From the NCBI GenBank assembly GCA_977017575.1, contig CDRNVI010000143.1, positions 62,001 to 126,000 of the forward strand: a stretch of 64,000 nucleotides of DNA. Direction: 5' to 3'. The notes under the pieces are model-generated. The model worked only from the letters and a program-made list of their open reading frames with translations. It searched no databases and had not been told where the DNA came from. This DNA comes from Paramoeba atlantica (taxonomy: Eukaryota > Discosea). The position numbers and the translations under genes were made by a program. Of the stretch, positions 33,872-49,379 are shown piece by piece (the stretch's first letter is position 1; each line of letters opens with the position of its first letter).

Positions 33872-34246
33872 AGTGAACGACCTCCTGACTCCACACCAGA
33901 CACACAGTCACTCCGACACACAGAGAACAATGGACTCAAGAATGGTCTTCAAGCGCTTTTTTTATTCTGAAACTCCCAAGTGAGTTTCTTTCTCTTTCTC
34001 TTCTTCAGCTAATAAGTGAACGACCTCCTGACTCCACACCAGACACACAGTCACTCCGACACACAGAGAACAATGGACTCAAGAATGGTCTTCAAGCGCT
34101 TTTTTTATTCTGAAACTCCCAAGTGAGTTTCTTTCTCTTTCTCTTCTTCAGCTAATATCTGAACTCTACAAGTTCATAATTCTTCTCCTTCTTGAGCTTC
34201 ATCTTTCACTGAATTCCCCTGGGGCTAAACTAGCACCCTGTGCACA
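33872..34246 (-). repeat. 5' LTR of copy 1, with the same 143-bp tandem duplication
   Basis: Identical architecture to the other LTR of this element: segment copies beginning at 33872 and 34015. Presence of the duplication in both LTRs is expected because reverse transcription regenerates both from one template. Confidence 0.93.
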
Positions 34247-34251
34247 GGAAG

Positions 34252-35679
34252 AGAGAAGAGAGAGAGAGAAAGAGAGAGAGACTTTGTTCAGTAAAAGTTT
34301 GTGTTTGGGTTGTTGAATTCAAGGGATCTCCTCTTTTTTCTTTGGTTTTTTTTTTGACTTTTCATAGTTTGTTTCTTTTGTTTCTTTTGTTTCTTTTGTT
34401 TCTTTTGTTTCTTTTGTTTTTCTTTCTTTCCTTTCCTTTTTTTTTGTCTTTTTGGATTTTTGTCTCAACCTTCCAAAGATTGTTCTGAGGTTTTCTTTCT
34501 TTTTTTGTCATTTCAAACTTTTCAAACTGCTGTTTTTAATTTTTTTCTCTTTTTGAATGTATTTTGGTGACCCCCCAAAAAATCATATTTGAAGTGGAGA
34601 CAAGAAAGAAAAGAGAGAGAGAGGTGGGGAAAAAAAAAAGGATTGTTGCCTTTTCAAAAAGTAATTGTTAGATTCAATAAAAATCAATTTATTATTTTAA
34701 AGAGCAAGTGAGTGGGTGATGTTCCCGCCCCCCCCACTCCTCTTTTTTTGTTGTTTAAAATCAAATTGTTTTGTTGAGAGAAATAAGAATAAAAATTTTA
34801 TTTGTGACCCCACAGAGTGGCACAAAGAACGCACTCAAATTCAAAGGCTTGTTGTGTTTCTCCTTGTCTTCTTCAGAGTTATTGAGCACTTCAGCCACAT
34901 TGAACATTGTATTGAGAGCCTGTATCAGTTCAAAGCCTTAACCTTCTCACACAGGCTTGGTAAACTTGATTGGGGATTCTTGGCGCTTTGTGGACAAGTC
35001 ACATTATTGGTAAAACAGGATTCCAGAAGGAAGTTGGAAATCACAAGGGACCAATTCCCACCACATTTCCCCAAATCCAAAAATTTCGCTTTGTATCAAA
35101 TTTCGAATCCCTCATGCCATCCAAAACGTCTTCCTCCTCTTCAAGTTGCCCCAAGTGCTTGTCGAAAACCATCTAGGATAAAGAGGGGGTCCACAGTGCC
35201 TCAGTCACCATCTCCCAACTAATTGAATCCAGCAAGGTAATATGGAGCTTCAGATCATCTCCAAGTTCCTTCACATTTGACCCAATAACTCTCCACTCAA
35301 AGTGTTGGTAATCACTCTGAAGTTCTTCAAAGCTTGGAGCTTCCTCCTTTCCTTTTCCATGGATATATGAGGCCTCTTTTCTGATACCAAAATTCAAAGG
35401 AAACAAGTTTGGGATTGACACAATGTAAAACACCAACCAGACACAGACTGTTTGGGGGGGGGGGTCAGGGTTTCCAAAACACCCTGCACCTTTATTGCTC
35501 TCCAAATTGTCCTGTGCAAGGATGTCAAAAAACCAGATTGAGGAATTTTGTTGTACACAGCCACACACTCTTTGAGGATTATTTGAGAGACCACAGAATA
35601 GATGCTCATTGTTCACTGTAATGAAATAATCGACAATTTTCTTTGGGAGATAGTCCCCTAATTTAGAGAGCTAAATAAA
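34252..35679. other. Region without an assignable gene
   Basis: 34255-34290 is a GA run, 34365-34425 a TTTGTTTCTT-type decamer repeat, then T-rich sequence. From 34716 to 35616 there are mixed-composition frames on both strands (168 residues on +, 147 residues on -, overlapping at 35173-35222) with no domain I recognise; they may be decayed parts of the Harbinger-like element that follows. Confidence 0.45.
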
Positions 35680-36680
35680 ATGAGTTGTACTCTTTCACCA
35701 ATGGTGGGGGTTGAAGGGTTGAGAAAGAAAGATATCATATTTGCTGTGAAAGAGAAGCTGGGAGAAGAGACTTTGAAGGAGATTCTAAATTTTTTGGAAT
35801 CTCAAAAACCAAAGCTTTGGAGTGAACAGAGACCTTCTGGTTTTGCTGTGTCTGTGTATCATCTTGTAATGTACAAGGATCTATTTGCGGTTGGGATGGG
35901 CAAACTCCGAAAAAAGGTGCACGATTGGCTCCCAATGGACCAAAAAGCAATCCAACACAACAGTTCAAGTTGTTCGCTTCGAGTTGCTAAAGTGGGCATA
36001 AACAATCTTGGTCCCAAGCACCCTTTCTTTCATTTGTGGAAATGGCCCAAAGAACTGAACGACCACCACCATGCCAATTTGACTGTTTATGGATGGATTC
36101 ATCTGATTTTAAAATTAAAGGGCCCAACAGACAGTTCGCAAGAAGTGGAGGGCAAAATGGTACTCACACAAACTTAAAGCTCCTGGTTGGTGGTGGGTGA
36201 CACTTCACAATGCAAAAGGTGGGGCTGACTGGGTTAGTGGGATCCATTCACCAAAAGATTATGATGGAGATATCACTATTTTTTATGCGAATCGACTTGA
36301 TGACCTCTTTTCTGGGACCACACATCATTGCAGACAACCACTTTCGAGCAGCAACAAAATTTTTCGATAAGTTGGTGTTGGTCACAAACAAGTCAAACGC
36401 TGGAAGGCCTCGAATAATCCGTGGAAAGAGAGTTCCCCATTCATTGAGTGCTGAGGATCAAGAGAAAAATGAAGCAATTGCATTTGTAAGAGGAAAAGTT
36501 GAGTCACCGTATGGTTGGTGTAAACAGACTTTTGCTGCTCTCTCTTGCCCCTTCTATGAAGATAAAGACCAACATAATTGTTTGATCAACTTTGCTCTGG
36601 CTTGTCATAAAAAATTAGTTAATTCTTATTGTCCCTCTCCAGTTATTTTTGATTGCCCAAGTCAATCACCAAAAAAGTGA
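35680..36680 (+). pseudogene. Harbinger-like DDE transposase (DDE_Tnp_4 type), frameshifted
   Basis: Two frames: 35680-36177 (165 residues) and 36210-36680 (156 residues). The second has the hallmark IIADNHFRAATKFF and a C-terminal part with LSAEDQEKNEAIAFVRGKVE followed by WCKQTFAALSCPF and LINFALACHKKL, matching the last catalytic region (RxxVE...K..F..L) of PIF/Harbinger-type transposases. The first frame carries HPFFHLWKW and HHANLTVYGW, consistent with the middle of the catalytic domain, but a shift between 36177 and 36240 separates them (an alternative frame there reads PKDYDGDITIFYANRLDDLF). A 9-bp palindrome pair follows the stop. Non-functional as it stands. Confidence 0.6.
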
Positions 36681-36718
36681 CTTTTCCGACTCTCCACTTC
36701 AGAGAGTACAAGTCACTT
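36675..36718. other. Nested inverted repeat at the 3' end of the transposase relic
   Basis: AAGTGACTT (36675-36683) and AAGTCACTT (36710-36718) are perfect complements, with ACTCTC and GAGAGT nested inside (36689-36694 and 36702-36707). It overlaps the transposase stop codon. It could be a transposon-end structure or a hairpin in the 3' UTR. Confidence 0.5.
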
Positions 36719-36721
36719 ATT

Positions 36722-37600
36722 TTAGACCCCTAAAAAAAGGGGACTGTCTCCCTTTGGAATTTCCACAATCAACAAAGGTGGTAGCAGTTTGGTGCGCAAA
36801 CCTTCTTCTTTTCTTGAATGGTGGCTTTGCTTCAAAGTGGTTGCAACAGACTGCCCCATCACTTTCACACAATCCTCTTCTCTGACTCCTCTTGTAGACT
36901 TCTTCCTCAATTGAGCTCTTGCTATCTCCTCTCTCCTGACAACAGTTGGTGGAGATTTAAAATCCAAAGGTGAAAGGTTGAGTTTCTGGTGAGCAACATT
37001 TTGTAATTACAACACACACATCCTCAAGGAATACATTGTTATGAGCGCAATCAATGTTTTAAGCAATTGGTCGGATTGAGTCTTATCTTCCTTGGCACCT
37101 GGGATGGCTCTCATGATATGTAGGATGTTGGACATTGCCTGAAGATGCTCCTCAGTTGCAACTGCTCCCAGCCTTCAGTTCACCATCCTTCTGTATGTAC
37201 TGCCAGATGTCTGTTGGGATTTTGGGCACCATTTTTTCCCCAGGGATTTTTGCCAGGTTTTCAACTGCTCTTGAATATCCTCATGCATGAAAGCAACCTC
37301 ACACAAATTTCCACCTGTTATTCATCAAGTTCTTTGATCATTCCTGCTGGTGTTACATCATCATGAATCAGCCAAGAAACCGGTTTGTAGAGCTCCCTTG
37401 TCTTGTTGTCAAACAGAGTGATATTCTGCTTTGGCTCATCAGTTTTTGAAATTTGAGTCTTTAAACCTTCAATTGTAGTCTGATGTGTTCCTTGAGTGTT
37501 GCATCCTGGGCTGCCAATTGTTTTTGTTGAAGATGGGGTATCTGGGTGAGATCATATCTTCTCTGCTCTGAGTTCCACCATTACATGATTTCAAACCTGT
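36722..37600 (-). pseudogene. Decayed coding region of unknown family
   Basis: Reading on the - strand from about 37600, short conserved-looking blocks appear in changing frames: TLFDNKTRELYKPVSWLIHD and VTPAGMIKELDE (~37420-37340), then a terminal 81-residue frame (36967-36722) rich in Arg/Lys with SPPTVVRREEIARAQLRKKS. Codon-like composition distinguishes it from flanking tracts, but I recognise no domain. Probably another transposon-derived remnant. Confidence 0.3.
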
Positions 37601-37769
37601 AAAAATTGAAAAAAGAAAATGGATGAAGATTGTGTTGCTGTGTTTTCATTGACTTGTACTTTTCACTGAACCTGATGAATTTCATAACTTTTCTCAATGT
37701 CAAAAATCAAAAACAAGTCAATAAACTCCACCCTGATTCAAAAAAAAAATCAAAAGACAAAAAAAAAAG

Positions 37770-37842
37770 TGCTCCCGGTGAGGATCGAACTCACGACCTT
37801 CAGATTATGAGACTGACGCTCTACCGACTGAGCCACGGAAGC
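37770..37842 (-). tRNA. tRNA-Met (CAT), elongator type
   Basis: A 73-base cloverleaf on the - strand: acceptor GCTTCCG pairs with CGGGAGC, discriminator A; D arm GCTC-AGTCGGTA-GAGC; anticodon arm TCAGT-CTCATAA-TCTGA with anticodon CAT; variable loop AGGTC; T arm GTGAG-TTCGATC-CTCAC. The anticodon arm is identical to that of elongator tRNA-Met of other eukaryotes. No intron, and no encoded CCA. A T-run after the 3' end (AAAAAAAA on the + strand at 37761) is the terminator. Confidence 0.96.
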
Positions 37843-39038
37843 CAATGTCCATGTTCAGACTCTGTTTTTTTGTGAAGTCATCAAACTCAGAAAAGCCATC
37901 ATATCATCACTGGTTTCTATGATAACCTATGTGCTTTTAACACAGGCTCTTGAAATAAAATGCTCTTCAACATTCTCAAATTGCTTGAACAATTCCTGAA
38001 GTGGTTTTGCCTGATGATGACAGGACTGTAAACCACCTTTTGAGCCCTAATCTTTAGTAGAGGAATGGAGCTGTAATTTTTCAAGATCCAGCAACAAGAT
38101 ACTGACTTAGCAAGGGGAAACCATTACAAAATGCCATCCCTGAGCACAACCAACCCATGCAATGCTCTACAACAGAAAAGTTTGGAACTTTGGAAGTTTG
38201 ACAAAAAAGTTGGCCCCTTCCTATCAACAGCAGTGTCATCTTCATATTGTTTGATTCCCCAACCAAAAGTTTTTGTGTTTTCCCACCAGAGCACTTCAAA
38301 GTCCCTTTTCCAAATTGCAGTATAAAGAGGAGCAAGTTTGACTTTCAGATTCTCCACCTTACTAGGGTGGTGCTCTGCCAGCTATGGAACCACTTGTTTT
38401 AAAAAAAGATTTTTTTTTAGTGGCCACTGGGACTTGATCAGTTCACAATTGAAAGAAGAGCTGAAAGAAAAGATAAATCAAAAAAATCAAAAAAAACTTT
38501 ATCAACTTTAAAAAATAAGAAAACATAAAAAACAAAAACAAATCAAATCCAATTTGAAAGAGAAGATCAAGGCACAGCAAGAGAATACAACTTGTCTTGA
38601 ATAATTGACAAATACTGGTTGTGATTGGACAAAACTTTATCAATTGAGAATCTCAAAAGACTGATAGAAAGAAAAAAAAGAATTGCAACAAAGAAGAAGG
38701 AAAAAAAAAAGAAATAAGAGAGGGGGAAAAAGAAAGAAGAAAAGAAAGATTAGAGAAAAAGAAAGGAAAGAAAAGGGAAAGGGAAGGGAAAGGGAAAGGG
38801 AAAGGGAAAGGGAAAGGGAAAGGGAAAAGGAAAGGAAAAAGGAAAGGAAAAAGGAAAGGAAAAAGGAAAGGAAAAAGGAAAGGAAAAAGGAAAGGAAAAA
38901 GGAAAGGAAAAAGGAAAGGAAAAAGAAAAAAAGGGGAAAAAAAAAAAAAGGGGAAAAAAAAAAAAAGGGAAAAAAAAAAAAAGGGAAAAAAAAAAAGGGA
39001 AAAAAAAAAAAAGAAAAAAGAAAAAAGAAATGAAAAAA
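37843..39038. other. Spacer between tRNA genes, with purine microsatellites
   Basis: 37843-38640 has a - strand relic frame of ordinary composition (38081-38357) without a recognised domain. From about 38690 to 39030 the + strand is purine-only: GGGAAA hexamers (38777-38826), 12-bp GGAAAGGAAAAA units (38829-38925, about eight copies), then AAAAGGG units. Frames here (poly-Lys, poly-Phe) are composition artefacts. Confidence 0.6.
38777..38925. repeat. Purine microsatellites: GGGAAA and GGAAAGGAAAAA arrays
   Basis: A hexamer array of about eight GGGAAA units is followed without a break by a 12-bp array of about eight GGAAAGGAAAAA units, then by A-runs interrupted by GGG. All purines are on the + strand. 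Confidence 0.9.
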
Positions 39039-39110
39039 TGCCACCACCGGGAATCGAACCCAGGTCTCAGGAGCCACAATCCTGCACTCTGCCAACTAAG
39101 CTATGGCAGC
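39039..39110 (-). tRNA. tRNA-His (GTG)
   Basis: A 72-base cloverleaf: acceptor GCTGCCA pairs with TGGTGGC, discriminator A; anticodon arm CAGGA-TTGTGGC-TCCTG with anticodon GTG; T arm CTGGG-TTCGATT-CCCGG. Same strand as the neighbouring tRNA-Met and tRNA-Gly. No intron. Confidence 0.95.
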
Positions 39111-39452
39111 ATATTTGCATATTTTCAAAAAAAGAAAAAAAAATGAAAAAAAAAAACGCTCACTGGAATTAGGTTCTGGCCGCCTGTATTTTGGGGTGGT
39201 ATCTGGAATGGCTGTGTTTTTCTCCCAAAAAAAAGATCAATAAAAAAGAGACACTGATTAAAAAGGGTGTTACAAATTTTTATGAGTTTTTCCCAGCTTT
39301 TTCCAAAAAAATGATCTTGATACAATTTTTGAATCTCCATTTGAAGCAAGAAAAACCGAAAGGGAACTGATACCAGATATCAAGAGCTCTTGCAAAGGAG
39401 AAGGGGTGGCTGCGAGCCAGGTGACCTTGAAGGGATTTTGAAAAAAAAAAAA

Positions 39453-39523
39453 TGCGCCACCCGGGAATCGAACCCGGCCCGTCCGCTTGGAAGGCGGACA
39501 TCCTGCCACTAGACTAGCAGCGC
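39453..39523 (-). tRNA. tRNA-Gly (TCC)
   Basis: A 71-base cloverleaf: acceptor GCGCTGC-like start pairs with the GGTGGCGC end (terminal stem GCGC/GCGC), discriminator A; anticodon arm TCCGC-CTTCCAA-GCGGA with anticodon TCC; T arm GCCGG-GTTCGATT-CCCGG. Third of three tRNA genes within 1.8 kb, all on the - strand, lying just downstream (in transcription order) of the 28S gene. Confidence 0.95.
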
Positions 39524-39780
39524 ATCTTATCAAAAAAGGTGAAAAAATAACCAAAAAAGAAAAACGGGAGAGAATACAAATATAGAAAAAAAACAAATAA
39601 AGATAGTCGGTTATACTCAACCCTCAAGTAAATTTATGGAACGAAAAAAATGAGACGGTAAGAGAGGGATGATGAGGGAGGGAGAGGGGGAGGTGAAGTA
39701 AATAAACCTGTTACCTCAAGTTAAAAATAAGTAAAAAAGAAAAAATAATAATAAATAGTATTATTTTTAAAATAAAAAAC

Positions 39781-43826
<4,046 letters not shown>

Positions 43827-44142
43827 AATCAAAAAAGAAAGAATGAACTAAAAAAGGAGAATAAAAATTGAATTTAAAACACATTTTATTTCAATTTTGA
43901 AAAAAAGAAAAATAATAAATAAAGATATTTATTATTTTTTACTATTTTTTCAAAAAAAAAATAGAATTGAATTTAAAATTCGATTAATTTTTTTTCTTTT
44001 TTTAGTATCTTTTTACTTTTTCAAGATTTAGTATTATTTTTAAGAAAGTATTTTATTTTCAATAAAGAAAAGATAGAAAATAGTTTCTCAATAGAATCTC
44101 TTTTTGTAAAAAATAAATTTTAAAAAAGATAAAGAATAAAAT
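43827..44142 (-). other. Internal transcribed spacer 2
   Basis: About 316 bases of AT-rich sequence between the 5.8S 3' end and the 28S 5' end. No gene content. Confidence 0.85.
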
Positions 44143-44297
44143 GACACTCAAATAAATATACTCTTAGGATAAAACCTAAAAGTGCAATATGCGTTCAAAG
44201 ATTCGATGATTCACTGAGTTCTGCAATTCACATTACGTATCGCATTTTGCTGCGTTCTTCATCGTTACGAGAACCAAGATATCCATTGTTAAAAGTT
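44143..44297 (-). rRNA. 5.8S ribosomal RNA
   Basis: About 155 bases on the - strand, starting AACTTTTAACAATGGATATC and containing the near-universal GATGAAGAACGCAGCAAAAT, GTGAATTGCAGAACTCAGTG and ATCATCGAATCTTTGAACGC; the 3' end is judged from the GAGTGTCAT end typical of 5.8S. The core is closest in appearance to that of early-diverging fungi and related protists. Confidence 0.95.
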
Positions 44298-44505
44298 GTT
44301 TTTTTATTTTTGTTGTTTTTGTTGTTTTATTCATTTTAATTTTTATCAAATGAATTTTGAACATTTTTTGATACAATTAAAATATCAAAAAAAAAGTTTA
44401 AATAACAATAAAAATGTTAAAATACATTTTAAAAAGTTTAAACACATTTTCACTTTTTCAAAAGGAGTTTTTGAAAAGAAAAGAAGATTAATAAAGTAAT
44501 AATAT
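44298..44505 (-). other. Internal transcribed spacer 1
   Basis: About 208 bases of AT-rich spacer between 18S and 5.8S on the - strand. An open + strand frame here (44296-44499) is a composition artefact. Confidence 0.85.
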
Positions 44506-44665
44506 TAATGATCCATCCGCAGGTTCACCTACGGATACCTTGTTACGACTTTTGCTTCTTTTAGTTGGCAAGGTTTACTCAAATTCTCAAAAACAAACTT
44601 ATTAACCGAAATCAATAAGTAACTGTTTCTAATCCTAAGATTTCACCGGACCAACCATCAGTAGC

Positions 44666-44700
<35 letters not shown>

Positions 44701-45259
44701 ATCAGCACAAGCTGTTGACTTGTGCTTACTAGGAATTCCTCGTTCACGATAAATAATTGCAAGTATCGATCCCCAGCACGATACAATTTCAAAAGTTTAC
44801 CCAAAATGCCCATCTGGAAGGACGAGCGTGACTTTTCAGCCAAGGCCTTTTGTACTTGTTGATTGTATCAGTGTAGCGCGCGTGCAGCCCAGAACATCTA
44901 AAGGGCATCACAGACCTGTTATTGCCTCAAACTTCCCTTGGTTAAACACCAAGTGTCCCTCTAAGAAGTTTAAAGGAATAAATCCTTTTTAATATCAATA
45001 AAAACGAGTTTTCTTAATAAAACAAATTAAGCGTTAACAAAACCCATTTAACTAAAAACCCTCATAATTGTAATTATTAATACAACTAATTAGTAGGCTG
45101 AGGTCTCGTTCGTTATCGGAATTAACCAGACAAATCACTCCACCAACTAAGAACGGCCATGCACCACCACCCACAGAATCAAGAAAGAGCTCTCAATCTG
45201 TCAATCCTAACTGTGTCTGGACCTGGTAAGTTTTCCCGTGTTGAGTCAAATTAAGCCGC

Positions 45260-45328
<69 letters not shown>

Positions 45329-46601
45329 AGAACCCAAAAACTTACTGATTTCTCGTAAAAAGGTACTGGAGGAGTCATCTTTATTCAAAATAAAACGTCT
45401 TCCAACCCCTGGTCGGCATCGTTTATGGTTAAGACTACGACGGTATCTGATCGTCTTCGATCCCCTAACTTTCGTTCTTGATTAATGAAAACATCTTTGA
45501 CAAATGCTTTCGCAGAAGTTAGTCTTTCATAAATCCAAGAATTTCACCTCTGACAATTAAATACTAATGCCCCCAACTATCCCTTTTAATCATTACATTA
45601 GTTCTAAAAAACCAATAAAATAGACCCAATGTCTTGTTCCATTATCCCATGCTAATAGTATTCATTGCAATTTACAAATTTGCTTGCTTTGAACACTCTA
45701 ATTTACTCAAAGTAAATGAATTAGAATTCTATTTATCAGTTTTATTAATAAGCAGAACACAAACTCCGAAGAATTCATATCCACAATCTTACTAATAAAG
45801 GTCCAATAAACACTGACTCTCCCGAAAGAAAATCAAATTATCACCCAATTAAGTGCAATAATGAATATCTAATAAAATATTTAGAGAATATAATTTAATA
45901 AAACACATATGAAAAACCATATGGATTAAATTATAAAACTCTTAAATCCAACTACGAGCTTTTTAACTGCAACAACTTTAATATATGCTATTGGAGCTGG
46001 AATTACCGCGGCTGCTGGCACCAGACTTGCCCTCCAATTGTTACTCGTTAAGGGGTTTAGATTGTACTCATTCCAATTACCAGATCAAATAATGAACCGG
46101 TATTGTTATTTTTTGTCACTACCTCCCCGTGTCGGGATTGGGTAATTTGCGCGCCTGCTGCCTTCCTTGGAAGTAGTAGCCGTTTCTCAGGCTCCTTCTC
46201 CGGAATCAAACCCTGATTCTCCGTTACCCGTTACCACCATGGTAGTCCTCTATACTACCATCGAAAGTTGATAGGGCAGAAATTTGAATGAACTATCGTC
46301 AGCACAAAAGGCCATACGATTCGTAAAGTTATCATGATTCACCATATGTTAACCAGCCCCGAAGAACTGCATTGGTTTTTGTATCTAATAAATACATCCC
46401 TTCTCTCAAAGGAGTTAGGATTTTATGCATGTATTAGCTCTAGATTTACCACGGTTATCCAAGTAGTAAAAAGGACCATCAAATAAATTATAACTGATTT
46501 AATGAGCCATTCGCAGTTTCACAGTACAAGTGTTTATACTTAGACATGCATGGCTTAGTCTTTAAGACAAGCATATGACTACTGGCAGGATCAACCAGAT
46601 A
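44506..46601 (-). rRNA. 18S (small subunit) ribosomal RNA
   Basis: About 2.1 kb on the - strand, from ATCTGGTTGATCCTGCCAGT (~46601) to GGTGAACCTGCGGATGGATC and ATTA (44506). It contains GTGCCAGCAGCCGCGG, AATTTGACTCAACACGGGAA and GTACACACCGCCCGTCGCTG in order. It is somewhat longer than the 1.8-kb norm because of AT-rich V4 and V7 expansions; the core is continuous, so no intron is apparent. Confidence 0.96.
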
Positions 46602-49365
46602 ACTATTTTTTTTTCTAAAAAAAAGACTATTTTTCTCTTTCTTCAAAATAAATTGAAAAAAAAAAGAAAAAGTAGCTTCGAAAAGAATTCAAAGTATTTC
46701 ATCAATTTTTTGTTATCAAAAAAATAAGTTTTTTGTTTTTCGTTAGAATTCAATTTTCCAACAAAGAAATCCTCTTTGCAATTTCTCATTTAACATCTTC
46801 ATGAAATAATTTCAAACAATTTTTGTTTAAAGTTTTCAAAAGAGAGAGAAATAAACTGAAAGAAACAACTCTTCTTTTATTCAAAAAAGAATTAAAGTGT
46901 TATTTCTTATTCAGAAAATGGAGTTGGTTGTTTTTTCTGTCTTTTAATCAACAAGAAAATCACCTTCCATAAAACGAAATCTTTTTGATGGAATCAAAAG
47001 TATTTTGTTATTTGAAGAGAATCTTCTAATAAAACATTTTAAATTCAAACATTTTTCAAATTGAATTGAAAATGTATCAGTAAAAATGCCAAAGAAACTC
47101 TTTTATGAAGAAAATTATTAAAAATTTTTAAAAAAAATTTTTAACTCCTTTCTTCTTAATTTGTTTTTTACATTTGGCCTTTTTTCAATCCAAATATTAA
47201 AAAAATCAGAAATAATAAGGATTGTCAGCCTACTTCCCCAATTTTTACTTTCTTTCCTCTTCTCCAAAAAAAAATCTCACTCCCACCCCTTCAATTTTTT
47301 TCTTCCCAAAAAAACTTTTCTGAAAACTTTTTTTTCTGAGAAAACTTTTTTTCTTAGAAACTTTTTTTTTCACTTTTTTTTTAGCTTTTTTTTTCTCTGG
47401 TCTTTTTTTTTTCTTTTCTTTTTTTCTTTTTTTCTCTTTTCTCTCTTTTCTCTTTTTTTCTCTTTTTTTCTCTTTTTTTCTTTTTCTTTTTCCTCTTTTT
47501 CTCTCTTTTTCTTGTTTCTCTTGTTTAAAAAAAGAAATTGTCAAAGGAAAAGAAATTTTTAACCTTCTTTTTCTTAATACTCCATCTTTTTCTTTCATTT
47601 TTTATTTCATTTTTTGAAAAAAAAAATCTCATATTCTTTTAACACAACATCCACTCATTTCACATCATATTATATTACACTCTCTCTAATTTCCTCTTTT
47701 CTTTTCATTTTTCTAATCTATTTCTCAAAACAAAGCTGAAAACTAATAGAGTAGAAATAATATTGAAAATAAACAAAAAGAAGTGTGTACCACACCAATT
47801 ATGTGGAGGGGAGATATAGTTTCCTCCACACTCACCCACTTCAATTCAAAAAGGAAGAGTAGAGTTATATAGTTTCAAGATAAAAACAAAAGAGAAAAGA
47901 ATAAAAAGTAAAAATTGAAAAGTAGGAAAGATTAATGTTGTGTGTATGGTGTTATGTTGGTTAGAGTGTGTTTATTGTATGATGATACCAAAGAAAAAGT
48001 ATATTCTTAAATTACAATTTTTACTTTTTAAAAAAGAATGTGGTGGTGGTGTAGTGTAAGGTTTGTTTTTAAATTCCTTTCTTCTTTTCCCTTCTTTCTC
48101 TTTTTCCTTTCAAGCAAGATGGTTTATACATTTCATTTATTAACACAAAGTATGTTGTTGGGAGGATTATAAAAAAAATATTACTAACCTGTCTCCTCTC
48201 TTTCCTGCACAGATTTTTTGAGAGAAAGGGGGTCAAGGAGAGGGGGGGTTGCTTTCTTTTGATGTTAATTCTCCATCTTAAAAAAAAAAAAAAAGAGAAT
48301 GTGTTTGAAGGAAAAAATAAAAAGAGAGTGGAGAACAATATCAAAAATATAATATTTTTCTTATTAATTTTAAGTGTGTGGTGTGCAAAAAAATAAGAAA
48401 GAGAAAGAGAAAGAGAAAATGAAATAAAATTGAAAGAATTGAAAAATTGATGAGAGTATTATTTTTTTGGTTTGTTTTTTTTTGTTTACATTTTTAGTCA
48501 TCAAAGGAGAAGATTTTTCTATATTTTTGAATTTTTATACTCACCCACCCACCCACCTACTCCCACCTTTTAGAAAGAGAAATAAAAAAGAGAAAGAGGA
48601 GAAACAAAAAAAAGAAGAATAGAAAGAATGAAAAAAAAAAGAAAAAATGAAAAAATGAAAATGAGAGAGGGAAGAATAAAAGAAGAGAGAGAGAGAGAAA
48701 ATTATTGGAAAAGTGAGAGAGAAAAGAGAAAAGAAAAATCAGAAAAGAAAAGAAAAAGAGAAAAAGAAAAAGGAAAAAAAGAAAAGAAAAGAAAAAGAGG
48801 AAAAGAGGAAAAGAGAAAAGAGAAAAAGAGAAAAAGAGAAAAAGAGAAAAAGAGAGAAAAAGAGAAAAAGAAAAAAAGAGAAAAAGAGAAAAAGAGAAAA
48901 AGAGAAAAAGAGAAAAAAAGAGAAAAAAGAGAAAAAGAAGAGAGAGAGGAGAACAAAAAAGAAAGAGAGAAATTAGGGTGGGCAAAAATTCTAATATGGA
49001 GAGAACCCTAACAGGGGTAAGATACAAAAAAGCAATACAAACTCACAAATATCTGAAAAGATTATGATTTTTCCAGGGAATTCTAGATAATTATAGATTA
49101 TTCTATATAATTCCATTTTATTCCAGATAATTCCAGATAACTTCAAATAATTTTCAAATTCTTTTTTAAAGTTTTTTTTGAGATAATTCTTGTTTCAAAC
49201 CACAATCAGTACTTTTTTTTCTCCAGCCGGACGTCAAGAAAAAATGTCCAGAAAACATTTCTTTTGACATCCAAAAGATGTTTTTTGAAAAAACATCTTT
49301 TTGATCCCAAAAAACTAGTGCCCCACGATTTTTTTTGTTTTTTTTTTGTTTTTTTTTGTTTTTTT
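46602..49365. other. rDNA upstream region (external spacer) and AT/purine-rich DNA
   Basis: In transcription order this lies upstream of 18S, so the rRNA promoter and 5' external transcribed spacer should be in it, but I cannot identify the start site. It is AT-rich to ~47160, T-rich/pyrimidine to 47600, then mixed, with a purine tract at 48610-48975 and an ATTCCAGATAA-type short repeat at 49078-49140. No second rDNA unit appears, and no gene is supported. Confidence 0.6.
49273..49301. other. 29-bp perfect palindrome
   Basis: AAAAGATGTTTTTT (49273-49286) and AAAAAACATCTTTT (49288-49301) are exact complements around a single G. A competing pairing exists with the immediately upstream AAACATTTCTTTTG, giving mutually exclusive hairpins. 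Confidence 0.65.
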
Positions 49366-49379
49366 TTTTTTGTTTCAGG

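Larger units (their letters stand above)
29594..34246 (-). mobile_element. LTR retrotransposon, Ty3/gypsy chromovirus type, copy 1 (non-autonomous)
   Basis: A complete 4653-bp insertion on the - strand with two 375-bp LTRs (29594-29968 and 33872-34246) and a 5-bp target duplication GGAAG (29589-29593 and 34247-34251). The two LTRs differ at about one position, implying recent insertion. Each LTR starts TGTGCACAGG and ends GTTCACT in element orientation. A purine tract (GGGGGGA) precedes the 3' LTR. I do not see a standard tRNA primer binding site after the 5' LTR, where the sequence is a T-run. The single ORF lacks the RT core (see below), so it must rely on enzyme supplied in trans. Confidence 0.95.

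Noticed and set aside
29999..34000. Several + strand frames of 60-190 residues opposite the polyprotein
   Set aside because: Shadows of the long - strand coding frame; the same shadows recur at copy 2 in the opposite orientation.
38683..39095. Poly-Lys and poly-Phe frames between tRNA genes
   Set aside because: Encoded by GGGAAA and GGAAAGGAAAAA microsatellites.
48557..49027. 156-residue Phe/Ser/Leu frame on the - strand
   Set aside because: Antisense of a purine tract (AGAGAAAA units); no conserved feature.
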